In this document: positions 51,639 through 60,888 of the stretch, piece after piece | Layout: every line of letters begins with the position of its first letter | Numbering within the stretch: position 1 is the first letter of the stretch | Made by a program: the position numbers and the translations under genes | NCBI GenBank assembly: GCA_017501355.1 | Contig: JAFVXA010000039.1 | Coordinates: 62,001 to 126,000 of the forward strand | Length of the DNA: 64,000 nt | Source: Oscillospiraceae bacterium | Lineage (GTDB): Bacteria; Bacillota; Clostridia; Oscillospirales; Oscillospiraceae | Reading direction: 5' to 3' | The notes under the pieces: model-generated | What the model was told of the DNA's origin: nothing | Database searches by the model: none | The model's input: only the letters and a program-made list of their open reading frames with translations

Positions 51639-54600
51639 ATGGCTGTTTTTAACGAAGATACCCGGGTCAAGATTCCGGCGACAATTCAATACTTGCGGCT
51701 GGGCTATGAATACCAGTCTTTGAAGGATGCCGATATCGATCCGGATACCCGCATCTTCAGAAATAGATTTAAGCCGGCCATTGAAGCGATCAACGGCAGG
51801 TCTTTTACCGATGCTGAAGTGGATGCTTTGATTGACGAGATCCATGATCTGATCAAATATAGCGATCTGGGCAAGGCCTTTTACAACTGGCTGATCAATC
51901 CCCAGGATCGAGTCAAGCTCATCGATTTTGACCATCCGGAGAAGAACGACTTCGCAGTTGTAAACGAGCTGACTTTCGGTAAGGACGGCGCCGGCGATGA
52001 ACGCGTTGGCTCCTTCCGTCCCGATATCAATGTCCTCGTCAATGGTATTCCTCTTGCGTTCCTTGAGGTGAAGAAGCCTAACAATGAGGGTGGTATTCAG
52101 GCTGAGTTCAACCGTATGCTGAATAAGCGTCTGGACAAACCTGAGTATAAGAAATACTTCAATATGATCCAGATCGTATCCTTCTCCAACAACATGGAGT
52201 ATGAAGACGAGGATGATACGGCGCTGGCGGAAGATGTCAAGGCCGGTTCTTTCTATACTACCCCCAACGGTCAGAGAACTTCCTTCTCCTTCTTCCGCGA
52301 GGAGCAGCCCAAGACCACCGGTTTTGTCACGATCTCCATGGATCGCGTGAAGGCTGTTTTGAAGGACAATCACTATTCTCCTACTGAAGCTGATACTCCG
52401 GAATTCCAGACAAATCTGGACATGAACACTCCCTGCAACCGCTTTGTCACCTCCATGTTTGAGAAGGAGCGGTTCCTGTATTTCATCCATTACGGCCTTA
52501 CATATGTGAAGAACACGACGCCGGAGAAGCACATCATGCGCTATCCCCAGTTCTTCGCCTCCAAGGCGCTCCTGAAGCGTCTGGATAACGGCGGTAAGTC
52601 CGGCATCATCTGGCATACTCAGGGCAGTGGCAAGACTGCTCTTGCAGCCATGTCTTCTCGTATTCTGCGGGATTACTATGCAGAAAAGGGTGTCAGTGCC
52701 CGCTTCTATTATGTTGTTGACCGCTTGGATCTGCTGACCCAGGTCAGCGGCGAAATGACCAAGCGTGGTCTGAATGTCATCAATGTCAACAGTAAGAGCG
52801 AGTTCGAAAAGGAGCTGAACAAGCCCGTTTCGGATCATATTGCAATGGACACTGACGGTGAGATTACTGTGGTCAACATCCAGAAGTTTGACGATGAGAT
52901 GCCTGTGGCCAAAAACGCTTATGAAGCCAAGACCCAGCGCGTGATTTTCGTTGATGAAGCCCACCGCAGCTATAAGGCCGACGGTGAGTTCTTTAAGAAC
53001 CTAATGTTGGTGGATACTGATGCCGTCTATGTCGCCCTGACAGGTACGCCGTTGCTCTCCAAGAAAGAGCGCTCCAACCTGAAGTTCGGCGACTATATCC
53101 ATAAATATTTCTATGACAAGTCTATTGCTGACGGATACACGCTGCGCATCAAAAAGGAATCGATCGAGACGACCGCAAGAGCGGAGATCAAGAAAAACCT
53201 CGAGCTGGAGAATCCTGCCAAGAATAAGGCTGATGTGTACGAGTCCGAGGACTATATCCAGGCTCTTTGCAAGTTCATTGAGAAGGACTTTTCCTATTTC
53301 CGTCTGACCAATACCGACGATACCATCGGCGGCATGATCGTTTGCGCCTCCAATCCGCAGGCAAAGAAGATCAAGCGCTGGTTTGATGAGCAGTCCAAGC
53401 TGTCTGCTGGTCTTGTGATCAGTGATGAGGAAATCCCCTCCGCCGTCAACAAGAGCACTCAGATTGCCTTCAAGGAGACCTTGAAGCCTGATATTCTTGT
53501 TGTCCACCAGATGCTGACCACCGGCTATGATGTCAACCGTTTGAAGAAGATGTACCTGCTGCGCAATGCAAAGGAGCATACGCTGCTGCAGACCATTTCT
53601 CGCGTAAATCGCCCTTATAAGAGCCCCAATGGGAAAGTCTATCAGTACGGCTATATCGTCGATTTTGTCGATATCGCGGAAGAGTATGACCGCACCATCG
53701 AGATGTACCTGAAAGAGATCGAATCGGACTTTGGCGAGGATGGCGAGGATACGGCTCTGACCGGTCTGATCATCGGCCCGGATGACATCAACGCCAAATA
53801 TCAGAAGTATGTCTCCGAACTGGAATCCATGATCGATACGGCTAATCTGGAGCGGTTCTCCAAGCAGTTGACATTCATGAACAAGGATGCCCTGCTGACC
53901 ATTAGACGCCTACTGAACGGCATTAAAGCCTGCCACACGGAGTTCAAACTTTCCAGAGCAGACGCCTATGCAGCTCAGATTGACATCGAGCACACGAAGA
54001 AACTGCTGAAGGCCGTACAGGCCCGCATCGACTTTGTGAATCTGCGATCCACCCCTACGAACCTGCTGTCCATCATCTCCAATAAGGATGTGGTGGATAT
54101 CATCTATGAATTCCTGAAGACGAAGATTGAGATTCTTGACCTCGGTAAGTTGATTGAGGCTATGTCCAAGGTGGCGACCTCTGAGGAATACGGTACATTG
54201 ACCGATCTCGTAACCAAAGTTCAGAACGAGATTAAAAAGAACCGTAACCATAACCAGATTGAGATGATCAAGCTGGACGAGCTGCTCCAGAAGCTGTTCG
54301 ACATGATGGATATCGGCAATCTGGCCGACATCAACGAGGAGCTGCGGAAGATCCTGGAGGAAGCCCGCCGAATCAACGAGGAGAACGAGCGCCTGTCCGC
54401 CCGCTACGATGGCAACTACGCCTTCGTAAAGACCTATACAGACGCCGTGGAGATCCATTCCGAGTACGACAAGGAAGATATCGCCGCAGTTCTGGACATC
54501 GTCTACGAGGCTGTAAAGGAGATCAAGACGGCCAATATCCTGATCCTGCAGGGAAGGGATAACTTCGTCTCCAGCGTCAGTAACAAGACGATCACCAAGC

Positions 54601-54692
54601 TGATCAAGGCCAAGCTCTATGGCAAGCTGGCACTCAAGAACTGGTACAGCAGCCTGCTGACCGAAACCTATGCAAACATGAAAATGTTCTAA
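51639..54692 (+). CDS. hsdR: Type I restriction enzyme R subunit (HsdR)
   Basis: The 1,017-residue protein has an N-terminal PD-(D/E)xK nuclease (PDIN...LEVKKP, about residues 128-150), SF2 helicase motif I TQGSGKTALAA (about 327-337), DEAH box VDEAHRSYK, and later motifs TGTPLL and QTISRVNRPY. It cleaves unmodified DNA after ATP-driven translocation as part of an R2M2S complex. ATG 51639 follows AAAGGAAAAG. hsdM begins 15 bases downstream; R-M-S order on one transcript. Confidence 0.95.
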   Translation: MAVFNEDTRVKIPATIQYLRLGYEYQSLKDADIDPDTRIFRNRFKPAIEAINGRSFTDAEVDALIDEIHDLIKYSDLGKAFYNWLINPQDRVKLIDFDHPEKNDFAVVNELTFGKDGAGDERVGSFRPDINVLVNGIPLAFLEVKKPNNEGGIQAEFNRMLNKRLDKPEYKKYFNMIQIVSFSNNMEYEDEDDTALAEDVKAGSFYTTPNGQRTSFSFFREEQPKTTGFVTISMDRVKAVLKDNHYSPTEADTPEFQTNLDMNTPCNRFVTSMFEKERFLYFIHYGLTYVKNTTPEKHIMRYPQFFASKALLKRLDNGGKSGIIWHTQGSGKTALAAMSSRILRDYYAEKGVSARFYYVVDRLDLLTQVSGEMTKRGLNVINVNSKSEFEKELNKPVSDHIAMDTDGEITVVNIQKFDDEMPVAKNAYEAKTQRVIFVDEAHRSYKADGEFFKNLMLVDTDAVYVALTGTPLLSKKERSNLKFGDYIHKYFYDKSIADGYTLRIKKESIETTARAEIKKNLELENPAKNKADVYESEDYIQALCKFIEKDFSYFRLTNTDDTIGGMIVCASNPQAKKIKRWFDEQSKLSAGLVISDEEIPSAVNKSTQIAFKETLKPDILVVHQMLTTGYDVNRLKKMYLLRNAKEHTLLQTISRVNRPYKSPNGKVYQYGYIVDFVDIAEEYDRTIEMYLKEIESDFGEDGEDTALTGLIIGPDDINAKYQKYVSELESMIDTANLERFSKQLTFMNKDALLTIRRLLNGIKACHTEFKLSRADAYAAQIDIEHTKKLLKAVQARIDFVNLRSTPTNLLSIISNKDVVDIIYEFLKTKIEILDLGKLIEAMSKVATSEEYGTLTDLVTKVQNEIKKNRNHNQIEMIKLDELLQKLFDMMDIGNLADINEELRKILEEARRINEENERLSARYDGNYAFVKTYTDAVEIHSEYDKEDIAAVLDIVYEAVKEIKTANILILQGRDNFVSSVSNKTITKLIKAKLYGKLALKNWYSSLLTETYANMKMF

Positions 54693-54707
54693 AAGGAGCC
54701 TTTCGTT

Positions 54708-56366
54708 ATGGCATTTCACGATTTGGAAAAGAAGATCCATCAGATGGTCGATGACCTGCAGGGCCTTTGCTCTACCGTCGGTCTGAGCAATACGGCCAAT
54801 GAGGAAGTCGTCGTTACTTCTGTGTTCCTCTATAAGTTTCTGAATGATAAGTTCATGTACAGCCTCGGTAAATTCTCTGAGGAGATTGATGTCCCGGTGG
54901 ACAGTATCCTCAAGAACGAGGATGACATGTTGGATGCCTTCTATGATTACAACTCCAAGGATGTTGCATTCACCTACGAGGACACCATCCAGTATCTCAT
55001 CAACCACTTGGAGCAGAAGGACTTCTACCAGCAGTTTGATGACGCGCTGGTTCGTATCAGCAAGAATGCCAAGAACGACGCCTTCGCCGTGGAAACGGCC
55101 GATGGCGAGAAAACCGAGCTGTTCGAACCCCTGACGGTTATGGTGGAAGGCGCACAGCGCAACAACTTTGCTAAGGCTATCTTTGGTATCATTGCGCAGG
55201 AGAAGTTCGATTTCTCCGAGGCTTTCGAGGGTGGGTTCGACTTCTATTCCGCTATCTTCGAGTACCTCATCAAGAACTACAATGTGGCCAGCGGTACTTA
55301 CGCTGAGTATTTCACGCCTCAGACTGTTTCTTCCATCATTGCCAAGATCCTGGTTGGTATGAGCAACAAGATTGAAGCGGCGGAGATCTATGACCCCGCC
55401 GCCGGTTCCGGCTCCCTGATCCTGCATCTGGCGCATGAGCTGGGACAGGAGTCCGGCATGAACCGTGCCATCGTTTACACCCAGGACATTTCCAAGAAGT
55501 CCACCCGTTTTCTGCGCCTGAATATGATGCTGAATGGAAAGTCTGAGTCTCTGGGCAACATCATTCGTGGCGATACTCTGGAAAGCCCTGCTCACTACAA
55601 TGTAGAGCATGAGCCCGATTCCGGCCTGAAGAAGTTCTCCTATATTACCACCAATCCGCCCTTCAAGACTGACTTCTCTGCAACCCGTGATCGGATTGAG
55701 CAAAAGTGGCAGGACACCCGCCGTTTCTTCGCCGGTGTGCCCAAGATTCCCAATGCGAAGAAGGAGTCCATGGCCATCTATCTGATGTTCATTCAGCATG
55801 TCCTGTATTCCATGAAGGAGGATGGCAAGGCTGCCATCGTTGTCCCCACAGGCTTCCTGACCGCCAAGAGCGGCATCGAATTCGCGATCCGCAGCAAGAT
55901 GGTAGAGGAAGGTATGCTCAAGGGCGTCATCTCCATGCCCTCCAACATCTTCGCCAACACCGGCACCAATGTCTCTGTGCTTTTCCTGGACAAGGCTGGA
56001 GACTTTGGAGATGCGATTCTGATCGACGCCTCCAAGCTGGGCTCTAAGGTCAAGGAAGGGAAGAACCAGAAGACCGTTTTGAGCGACAATGAGGTTAAGC
56101 GCATCATCGACACCTTCCTCGCCCATGAGAATGTGGACGATTTTGCTGTAGTGGTCTCTCATGAGGACATCGCTGCAAAGAACTGTAGCTTCTCCGCCGG
56201 ACAGTATTTCGAGGTGAAGATCGAGTACATCGATATCACTGCAGAGGAATTCCAGGCGAAGATGGAGGGCTATAAGGCCAGTCTGCGCGGACGGTTTGCT
56301 AAGGGACATGAGTTGGAAAAGCAGATCATGAACCAGCTTTGTGGAGTGTATTTCAATGAAAATTAA
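54708..56366 (+). CDS. hsdM: Type I DNA methyltransferase subunit (HsdM)
   Basis: The 552-residue protein has the N-terminal HsdM helical domain and an N6-adenine methyltransferase core with SAM motif DPAAGSGSL (about 226-234) and catalytic NPPF (about 312). Modification of the host sequence protects it from HsdR. AAAGGAG precedes the ATG. Its 3' end overlaps the hsdS start by 11 nt. Confidence 0.95.
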   Translation: MAFHDLEKKIHQMVDDLQGLCSTVGLSNTANEEVVVTSVFLYKFLNDKFMYSLGKFSEEIDVPVDSILKNEDDMLDAFYDYNSKDVAFTYEDTIQYLINHLEQKDFYQQFDDALVRISKNAKNDAFAVETADGEKTELFEPLTVMVEGAQRNNFAKAIFGIIAQEKFDFSEAFEGGFDFYSAIFEYLIKNYNVASGTYAEYFTPQTVSSIIAKILVGMSNKIEAAEIYDPAAGSGSLILHLAHELGQESGMNRAIVYTQDISKKSTRFLRLNMMLNGKSESLGNIIRGDTLESPAHYNVEHEPDSGLKKFSYITTNPPFKTDFSATRDRIEQKWQDTRRFFAGVPKIPNAKKESMAIYLMFIQHVLYSMKEDGKAAIVVPTGFLTAKSGIEFAIRSKMVEEGMLKGVISMPSNIFANTGTNVSVLFLDKAGDFGDAILIDASKLGSKVKEGKNQKTVLSDNEVKRIIDTFLAHENVDDFAVVVSHEDIAAKNCSFSAGQYFEVKIEYIDITAEEFQAKMEGYKASLRGRFAKGHELEKQIMNQLCGVYFNEN

Positions 56367-57591
56367 AGATATTACTACAAAAATTGGTAGTGGTGCAACT
56401 CCCACTGGAGGCGAAAATGCCTATAAAGAATCTGGCATAGCACTTATTCGAAGTCAAAATGTTCTTGATTTCAGTTTTTCAAACCATGGGTTGGCTTATA
56501 TTGATGAAGTACAAGCGCAGAAGCTTGACGGTGTTACTGTAAAAAAGGGTGATGTTCTTCTGAATATTACCGGAGACTCAATTGCGAGATGTTGCATGGC
56601 TCCTGAAGAGTTTTTACCTGCAAGAGTGAATCAGCATGTTGCCATTATTCGCTCCAAAGATGTCTCTTCCGAGTATCTCATGTACTATTTGCAATACATG
56701 AAACCTTATTTACTGCAAATTTGTGGTGTCGGCGGAACGCGCAATGCACTCACTAAGGAAAGTATTGAAAACATTCCTTTTTTTAAACAAGAAAACGAAG
56801 AAAAAATTGCTGCGGTACTATCTGATATCGATGCTAAAATCGCCAACAACGCCATCTGCGCTGATCTCGAAGGTATGGCGAAGTTGCTCTATGACTACTG
56901 GTTTGTCCAGTTTGATTTCCCTGATGAGAACGGAAAGCCTTACAAGAGTAGCGGCGGCAAGATGGTTTGGAATGAGGAATTGAAGCGGGAGATTCCGGAG
57001 GAGTGGGAAGCTAAGTCACTCAAAAGCTTAGCTACAATACAAACTGAAAGTATTTCACCGTTTGAAAAGAAAGATTCCATTTTCGAACACTACAGTATTC
57101 CAGCATTCGATGATGGGCGTTACCCTGTATTTGAAACGGGTAGCGAAATTGACAGCAATAAGTACCGTGTTCCTCACGCAGCAATACTTGTTTCAAAACT
57201 CAATCCTCAGTTTAAGCGCATTTGGGATCCTTTGAATACGGACGAAACATGTATTTGTTCCACGGAATTTATGCCTTTCGTATGCCGGAACAACTTGTTG
57301 CGCGGATATGTGTATTTTCTTTTGAATTCTGATGCATTCCAAAAATACCTTGTTCAATGCTCTTCAAGTTCTACAGGAAGCAGAAAAAGAATGCAACCTG
57401 AACTGTGTGGAGACTTCTTGCTGGCTATTCCTGAAAGCTCTTGTTTGATGGAACAGTTCAGTAAGATTGTTATTCCTATGTTAGAGGATTCGAAAAACCG
57501 AATTACTGAAAATGCAGAATTAACATCCCTGCGTGATTTCCTCCTACCCATGCTGATGAATGGACAGGTGAAGGTAAAGGAGGGCGCGTGA
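56356..57591 (+). CDS. hsdS: Type I specificity subunit (HsdS)
   Basis: The 411-residue protein contains two target-recognition domains (about 1-150 and 215-380) separated and followed by conserved helices (AAVLSDIDAKIANNA; a C-terminal LTSLRDFLLPMLMNGQV). This is the full two-TRD layout that sets a bipartite recognition site. The first TRD is AT-richer than hsdM/hsdR, consistent with TRD exchange between strains. ATG 56356 lies inside the end of hsdM. No second hsdS fragment or invertase is adjacent. Confidence 0.93.
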   Translation: MKIKDITTKIGSGATPTGGENAYKESGIALIRSQNVLDFSFSNHGLAYIDEVQAQKLDGVTVKKGDVLLNITGDSIARCCMAPEEFLPARVNQHVAIIRSKDVSSEYLMYYLQYMKPYLLQICGVGGTRNALTKESIENIPFFKQENEEKIAAVLSDIDAKIANNAICADLEGMAKLLYDYWFVQFDFPDENGKPYKSSGGKMVWNEELKREIPEEWEAKSLKSLATIQTESISPFEKKDSIFEHYSIPAFDDGRYPVFETGSEIDSNKYRVPHAAILVSKLNPQFKRIWDPLNTDETCICSTEFMPFVCRNNLLRGYVYFLLNSDAFQKYLVQCSSSSTGSRKRMQPELCGDFLLAIPESSCLMEQFSKIVIPMLEDSKNRITENAELTSLRDFLLPMLMNGQVKVKEGA

Positions 57592-57971
57592 AGCTCTACG
57601 GTTTTCTTTCTGCGGTATTCCTGTGTATTCGGCAGTTCTGTCTTCCGAACCCTTTTGACGCACTTGGAGAAGGAGTTACTATTGTCTGGAAAGGCGTTCC
57701 CATTCTTCTTGCTCCCGTGCTTTTGAACTGGATTGCAGAAGCATTTTTACATCCAATAACCTTTGGTGTAGTAGGCATATACTACACGCGAGGGAGTGAG
57801 CCGGCACTTGGAAGTATCCTCTACATGGTCTTTTATGCGGTACACACCGGTGTTTTGTATCTTCTATGCCGGGCGTATCCGTCAACCGTCCTAATGATAC
57901 TGGTGCTTATTGGATATATCGCGATGCACGCCTTATTTATCCGACTGCTAAACAGGGCGGATTTCATGTAA
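57588..57971 (+). CDS. Small membrane protein coupled to the type I restriction operon
   Basis: The 127-residue protein has about four hydrophobic helices and few charged residues. Its GTG start overlaps the hsdS stop by 4 nt (GTGA), which makes it the fourth gene of the restriction operon. A bidirectional terminator follows. It is not a known Hsd component, and I do not recognise the family. It could be a membrane-acting accessory of the defence module or a passenger. Confidence 0.7.
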   Translation: MKLYGFLSAVFLCIRQFCLPNPFDALGEGVTIVWKGVPILLAPVLLNWIAEAFLHPITFGVVGIYYTRGSEPALGSILYMVFYAVHTGVLYLLCRAYPSTVLMILVLIGYIAMHALFIRLLNRADFM

Positions 57972-57990
57972 AACTGAATCATAAAAAGAG

Positions 57991-58033
57991 AAGCTATCTG
58001 TAAAAAAATCAAACCTTACAGATAGCTTCTTTC
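57991..58033. terminator. Terminator of the restriction operon
   Basis: Perfect 14-bp stem GAAGCTATCTGTAA / TTACAGATAGCTTC with A-rich and T-rich flanks. The 270 bp from here to the next gene contain no supported gene; a TATAGT box lies at about 58248. Confidence 0.9.
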
Positions 58034-58299
58034 CTCATTTTACACATCTTAAAGGCCATTCTAAGGCTCTAGGAGGGGTTTTCTCTTTGTCCAGCCCCGT
58101 AGTCGACCACAACGAAAAATGTCCGCTGACGCAGCCTGACGGACGACCAGGCCATAGTACACAATCAGGGAAGGGTAGGGCCCCATATAAACCTAAGACT
58201 TGGAACAAAATGTCGATTTCTATCTGTTTTTTCTGAAAAATTGATGTATAGTATTTGTAGAACGACCCACCGTCACCGTTATCAGAAGGGAGGGGCGCT

Positions 58300-59514
58300 A
58301 TGGCCATCCAAAAGTATTCTTATGTTCCCAAAGAACCGGATAAGGACGGACTCCGGAGATATGTGCTGGAAACTCACCCTGCGTCCCCGATCTGCGAGGC
58401 GTGTGGTGCAAAAATGCGGTCCAAAGGCACCAGCAGAACAAAGGACAAACCTCGCGTCCTTTATGACATTGATTCTGCAGACGGAGAAGTGATCAGAATT
58501 GACTACTGGCCCAAGAAGTACCGCTGCACGAACCCGGACTGCAACAAGGTGATCCCGGATCCCAACGCTCCGCCGCTCACCAAGGAGAAGGGCACCGAGG
58601 AGTTTCGCGCATACCTCGCCGAAGAGACCCTGTCCAACTCCAAGCTGAGCGTGAAAGAAGCAGGAGCCAAATACGGCGTTTCTGGCGCGTATGTGTCGGA
58701 GAGCATTCAGGCGCTTCTGAAAAAGCACAGCGCAACTGTAGTAAGCTTCTTGCCATGCAGCAAGATCCATATTGAGGCTGCGGACTGCTATCAGACCCCA
58801 TGCTATGTGGTCTTTGGATACGCAGATTCGCTTAGAATGTGGGTTCTTTTGGACATTATCGAAGCAGGGAAGTACAACCTGATCGTGGATCTCTGCGAAA
58901 AGGTAAGCACCCCCGCCGAAATCTGCTGCCCATTGGATCAGCAGCTCGTTAGTATTCTGAAGGACAAATTCCCCAAGGTTCTTTTGAAGATCCCGACCGA
59001 TAGCTTCTTCTCGTATCTGAACGATTATGCGGATATGGTAATTTCGCAGAGATCGGATGATATAACAAAGCTCGTGCGCGATACGGTTGATGCTATAAGG
59101 ATGCGCATAAGGATGGGCTTTACCAGCTACAAGAGCATGGAGCAATGGTGGATGTCCCTTGCCGATAATCCTCCAGATGATCTCTATGCGAGCAAGTTTG
59201 GAGAACCATCGTTCCCAGACATATATGGAGATCTAAATGGTCATTGTCTGGAGGGACTATACCAGTTCCAGACAGCAAAATACCAGGTGCCGGACTGCGT
59301 AGAAAGGATTCTGAATCTCTTAGCTCGATTACACAAGGCGCATACACCTGTAGAAATCGTACGGTTTAGACTGCTCTATCAGGCAGAGTTCTTCCGCCGA
59401 ACCCTTAAGCAAAACAAGCAAATGATCTATCGCGGCGGATACAGCTATTTTGGCGCTCAGATGCCTCAGATTGAAGAGTGGATCAATTGTTACACACTCA
59501 TCCCAACCGACTAA
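58300..59514 (+). CDS. ISL3-like transposase-related protein
   Basis: The 404-residue protein has an N-terminal zinc-binding part (CEACGAKMRSKGT..., RIDYWPKKYRCTNPDC) like the ISL3-transposase zinc finger. A helix-turn-helix region (LSVKEAGAKYGVSGAYVSE) follows, then an RNase-H-like segment starting near IEAADCYQTPCYVVFGYADS. I cannot assign a full DDE triad, so it may be catalytically altered or domesticated. No terminal inverted repeats flank it. GGGAGGGG precedes the ATG. It stands alone between the restriction operon and the Tn7-like end. Confidence 0.6.
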   Translation: MAIQKYSYVPKEPDKDGLRRYVLETHPASPICEACGAKMRSKGTSRTKDKPRVLYDIDSADGEVIRIDYWPKKYRCTNPDCNKVIPDPNAPPLTKEKGTEEFRAYLAEETLSNSKLSVKEAGAKYGVSGAYVSESIQALLKKHSATVVSFLPCSKIHIEAADCYQTPCYVVFGYADSLRMWVLLDIIEAGKYNLIVDLCEKVSTPAEICCPLDQQLVSILKDKFPKVLLKIPTDSFFSYLNDYADMVISQRSDDITKLVRDTVDAIRMRIRMGFTSYKSMEQWWMSLADNPPDDLYASKFGEPSFPDIYGDLNGHCLEGLYQFQTAKYQVPDCVERILNLLARLHKAHTPVEIVRFRLLYQAEFFRRTLKQNKQMIYRGGYSYFGAQMPQIEEWINCYTLIPTD

Positions 59515-59529
59515 TCTCATATCGTCACA

Positions 59530-59562
59530 TACCCTCTCTGGACTCCAGAGGGGGTATTTTTT
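59530..59562 (+). terminator. Terminator of the ISL3-like gene
   Basis: TACCCTCTCTGGA / TCCAGAGGGGGTA stem followed by TTTTTT. Confidence 0.9.
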
Positions 59563-59600
59563 GCGCGATTTTGCTTGAACGATATCCCGAATAGGGGAGA

Positions 59601-59616
59601 GCCTCAACGAAGAAAA
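59601..59616 (-). repeat. Last island motif copy, next to the Tn7-like end
   Basis: GCCTCAACGAAGAAAA. It shares GAAAATTGG downstream with the copy at 38962. Confidence 0.6.
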
Positions 59617-59651
59617 TTGGTATGATTTTGGGCGTGGTTTCCAAAATTTGC

Positions 59652-59748
59652 GTCCCCTCATTTATGAACGATAAAACCATTGAAATTACTGGGGTTACAG
59701 GGTTTTCAAGTTGGCATAAAAGCATAGTGTCCCCTCATTCATAAACGA
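59652..59748. repeat. Tn7-like transposon end with repeated TnsB-type sites
   Basis: GTCCCCTCATTTATGAACGA (59652-59671) and GTCCCCTCATTCATAAACGA (59729-59748) match at 18 of 20 bases, lie in the same orientation and are 77 bp apart. They lie just outside an operon ending in tnsA-tnsB that reads inward, the arrangement expected of a Tn7-family end. A weaker GAACGATA match at 59577 may be a third site. The exact terminal bases and target duplication cannot be fixed without the other end. Confidence 0.7.
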
Positions 59749-59862
59749 CCACGCTTGGACTTTCTGACCTTGTCTTATTTTTGTCTCGAAAAAATGTATA
59801 GTACGGGTGAAAAGTTTAATCGAGACATGACTTTTCACATCAAAAACAAGGAGGAAAATAAC

Positions 59863-60372
59863 ATGATTATTGACCCGAAGAAAGGATCATCGATCAGCCT
59901 GGATCCCGATGAACTCGTAGAGTTCAGTGAGGTAGGTAACGCTATCCCTTTTCTTTATCCAACCCTGAAAAGGTATACTGTTGAGCCCCGCGTCCATTTC
60001 CAGCTCGTATTGACCGAGAGGAGTGAAAGCATCTCTGTAGACCTGCCCCCGGACATTACGCATGAGCTCGCCAACAAGATGTCTGGTGAATGTTATGCAT
60101 GGAAAGCCAAGGCGCTGGATCAGCACGGTGAAGACTTCAATTTTTTGGTGATGTATCGCTATGTGGGCACTGTTCGGCTGGTTGGAAAAGGTGTAGTGCA
60201 GCAGATGTTGGAGTTTGGCGTAGAGAAGGGTGGTAACTTCGCCATGAGGATGGCAAGATCGGAACCCAGCGAGCTCGACTACACAAACTTTATGCACATT
60301 ACGATCCCGGACTACGAGTTGGGTAACCTGGCTCGTCAGCTCGAGTTTGTAGCTCAGATTACGGAGGTTTAA
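59863..60372 (+). CDS. Unknown Tn7-like element protein 1
   Basis: The 169-residue protein is soluble and acidic, with alternating beta strands and a closing helix. It contains RVHFQLVLTER, ISVDLPPDITHELANKM, a central VMYRYVGTVRLVGKG and a final YELGNLARQLEFVAQI helix. No known motif. ATG 59863 follows AAGGAGG. It opens the operon that runs without gaps into tnsA and tnsB. Its layout (strands, VDLP followed by an amphipathic helix, strands, final helix) is shared with the next gene, suggesting a distant duplicated family. Confidence 0.8.
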   Translation: MIIDPKKGSSISLDPDELVEFSEVGNAIPFLYPTLKRYTVEPRVHFQLVLTERSESISVDLPPDITHELANKMSGECYAWKAKALDQHGEDFNFLVMYRYVGTVRLVGKGVVQQMLEFGVEKGGNFAMRMARSEPSELDYTNFMHITIPDYELGNLARQLEFVAQITEV

Positions 60373-60375
60373 GCT

Positions 60376-60888
60376 ATGTTCTTCAATACTGGTTTTCTGT
60401 ATGCAGAGATCATGAACGATGCCGCTCCTGATCCGCATCCCTGTGTACCGATCGTTTACCCGAATGCTTCCTGTCCTAACTGCGAAACCGCATCGATCCA
60501 TCTGGAGTTTAAGCTGCCTACCATTGATGATTCCGAAAGCGTAAAGATGGATCTGCCCCTGGCAATGGTGGCAGAGCTCACCGAGCAGTGTGCCGCCGTT
60601 GAATACGGAGTCACCCGGCCGGGAGATGAAGTTATATTTAGTTTCCGCACCCGCGTCTCCATGGGTAAGGCATCTCTGAGACAGCGGATGGATGTAGTCG
60701 TTAACGAGAATGGACAGGTTTATTTCAAGCTTTCCAACACCTTCCGGAAAGGAGTCCCGTTCCTGAAGCACACCAGTCAGCAGATTCGGGTTCATCTTTC
60801 CGAAAAACAGTTGGAGGCGTTCTGTGACCACCTGGATTTCCTGGTAGAGATGTACGACGAAGAGGTGGAATGCGATGAAGGAAATTAA
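60376..60888 (+). CDS. Unknown Tn7-like element protein 2
   Basis: The 170-residue protein begins 3 bases after protein 1. It has a CPNC pair near residue 33, then SIHLEFKLP, VKMDLPLAMVAELTEQC, strands around FSFRTRVSMG and YFKLSNTF, and a closing helix SEKQLEAFCDHLDFLVEM. The order of elements mirrors protein 1, especially the MDLP/VDLP-helix and the final helix. Function unknown; not similar to TnsC, TniQ, TnsE or Cas proteins. It overlaps protein 3 by 14 nt. Confidence 0.8.
   Translation: MFFNTGFLYAEIMNDAAPDPHPCVPIVYPNASCPNCETASIHLEFKLPTIDDSESVKMDLPLAMVAELTEQCAAVEYGVTRPGDEVIFSFRTRVSMGKASLRQRMDVVVNENGQVYFKLSNTFRKGVPFLKHTSQQIRVHLSEKQLEAFCDHLDFLVEMYDEEVECDEGN

Noticed and set aside
53910-56405. 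An 831-codon minus-strand frame
   Set aside because: Antisense to hsdR/hsdM, which have clear motifs in the plus direction; its composition is shadow-like and no start signal is present.
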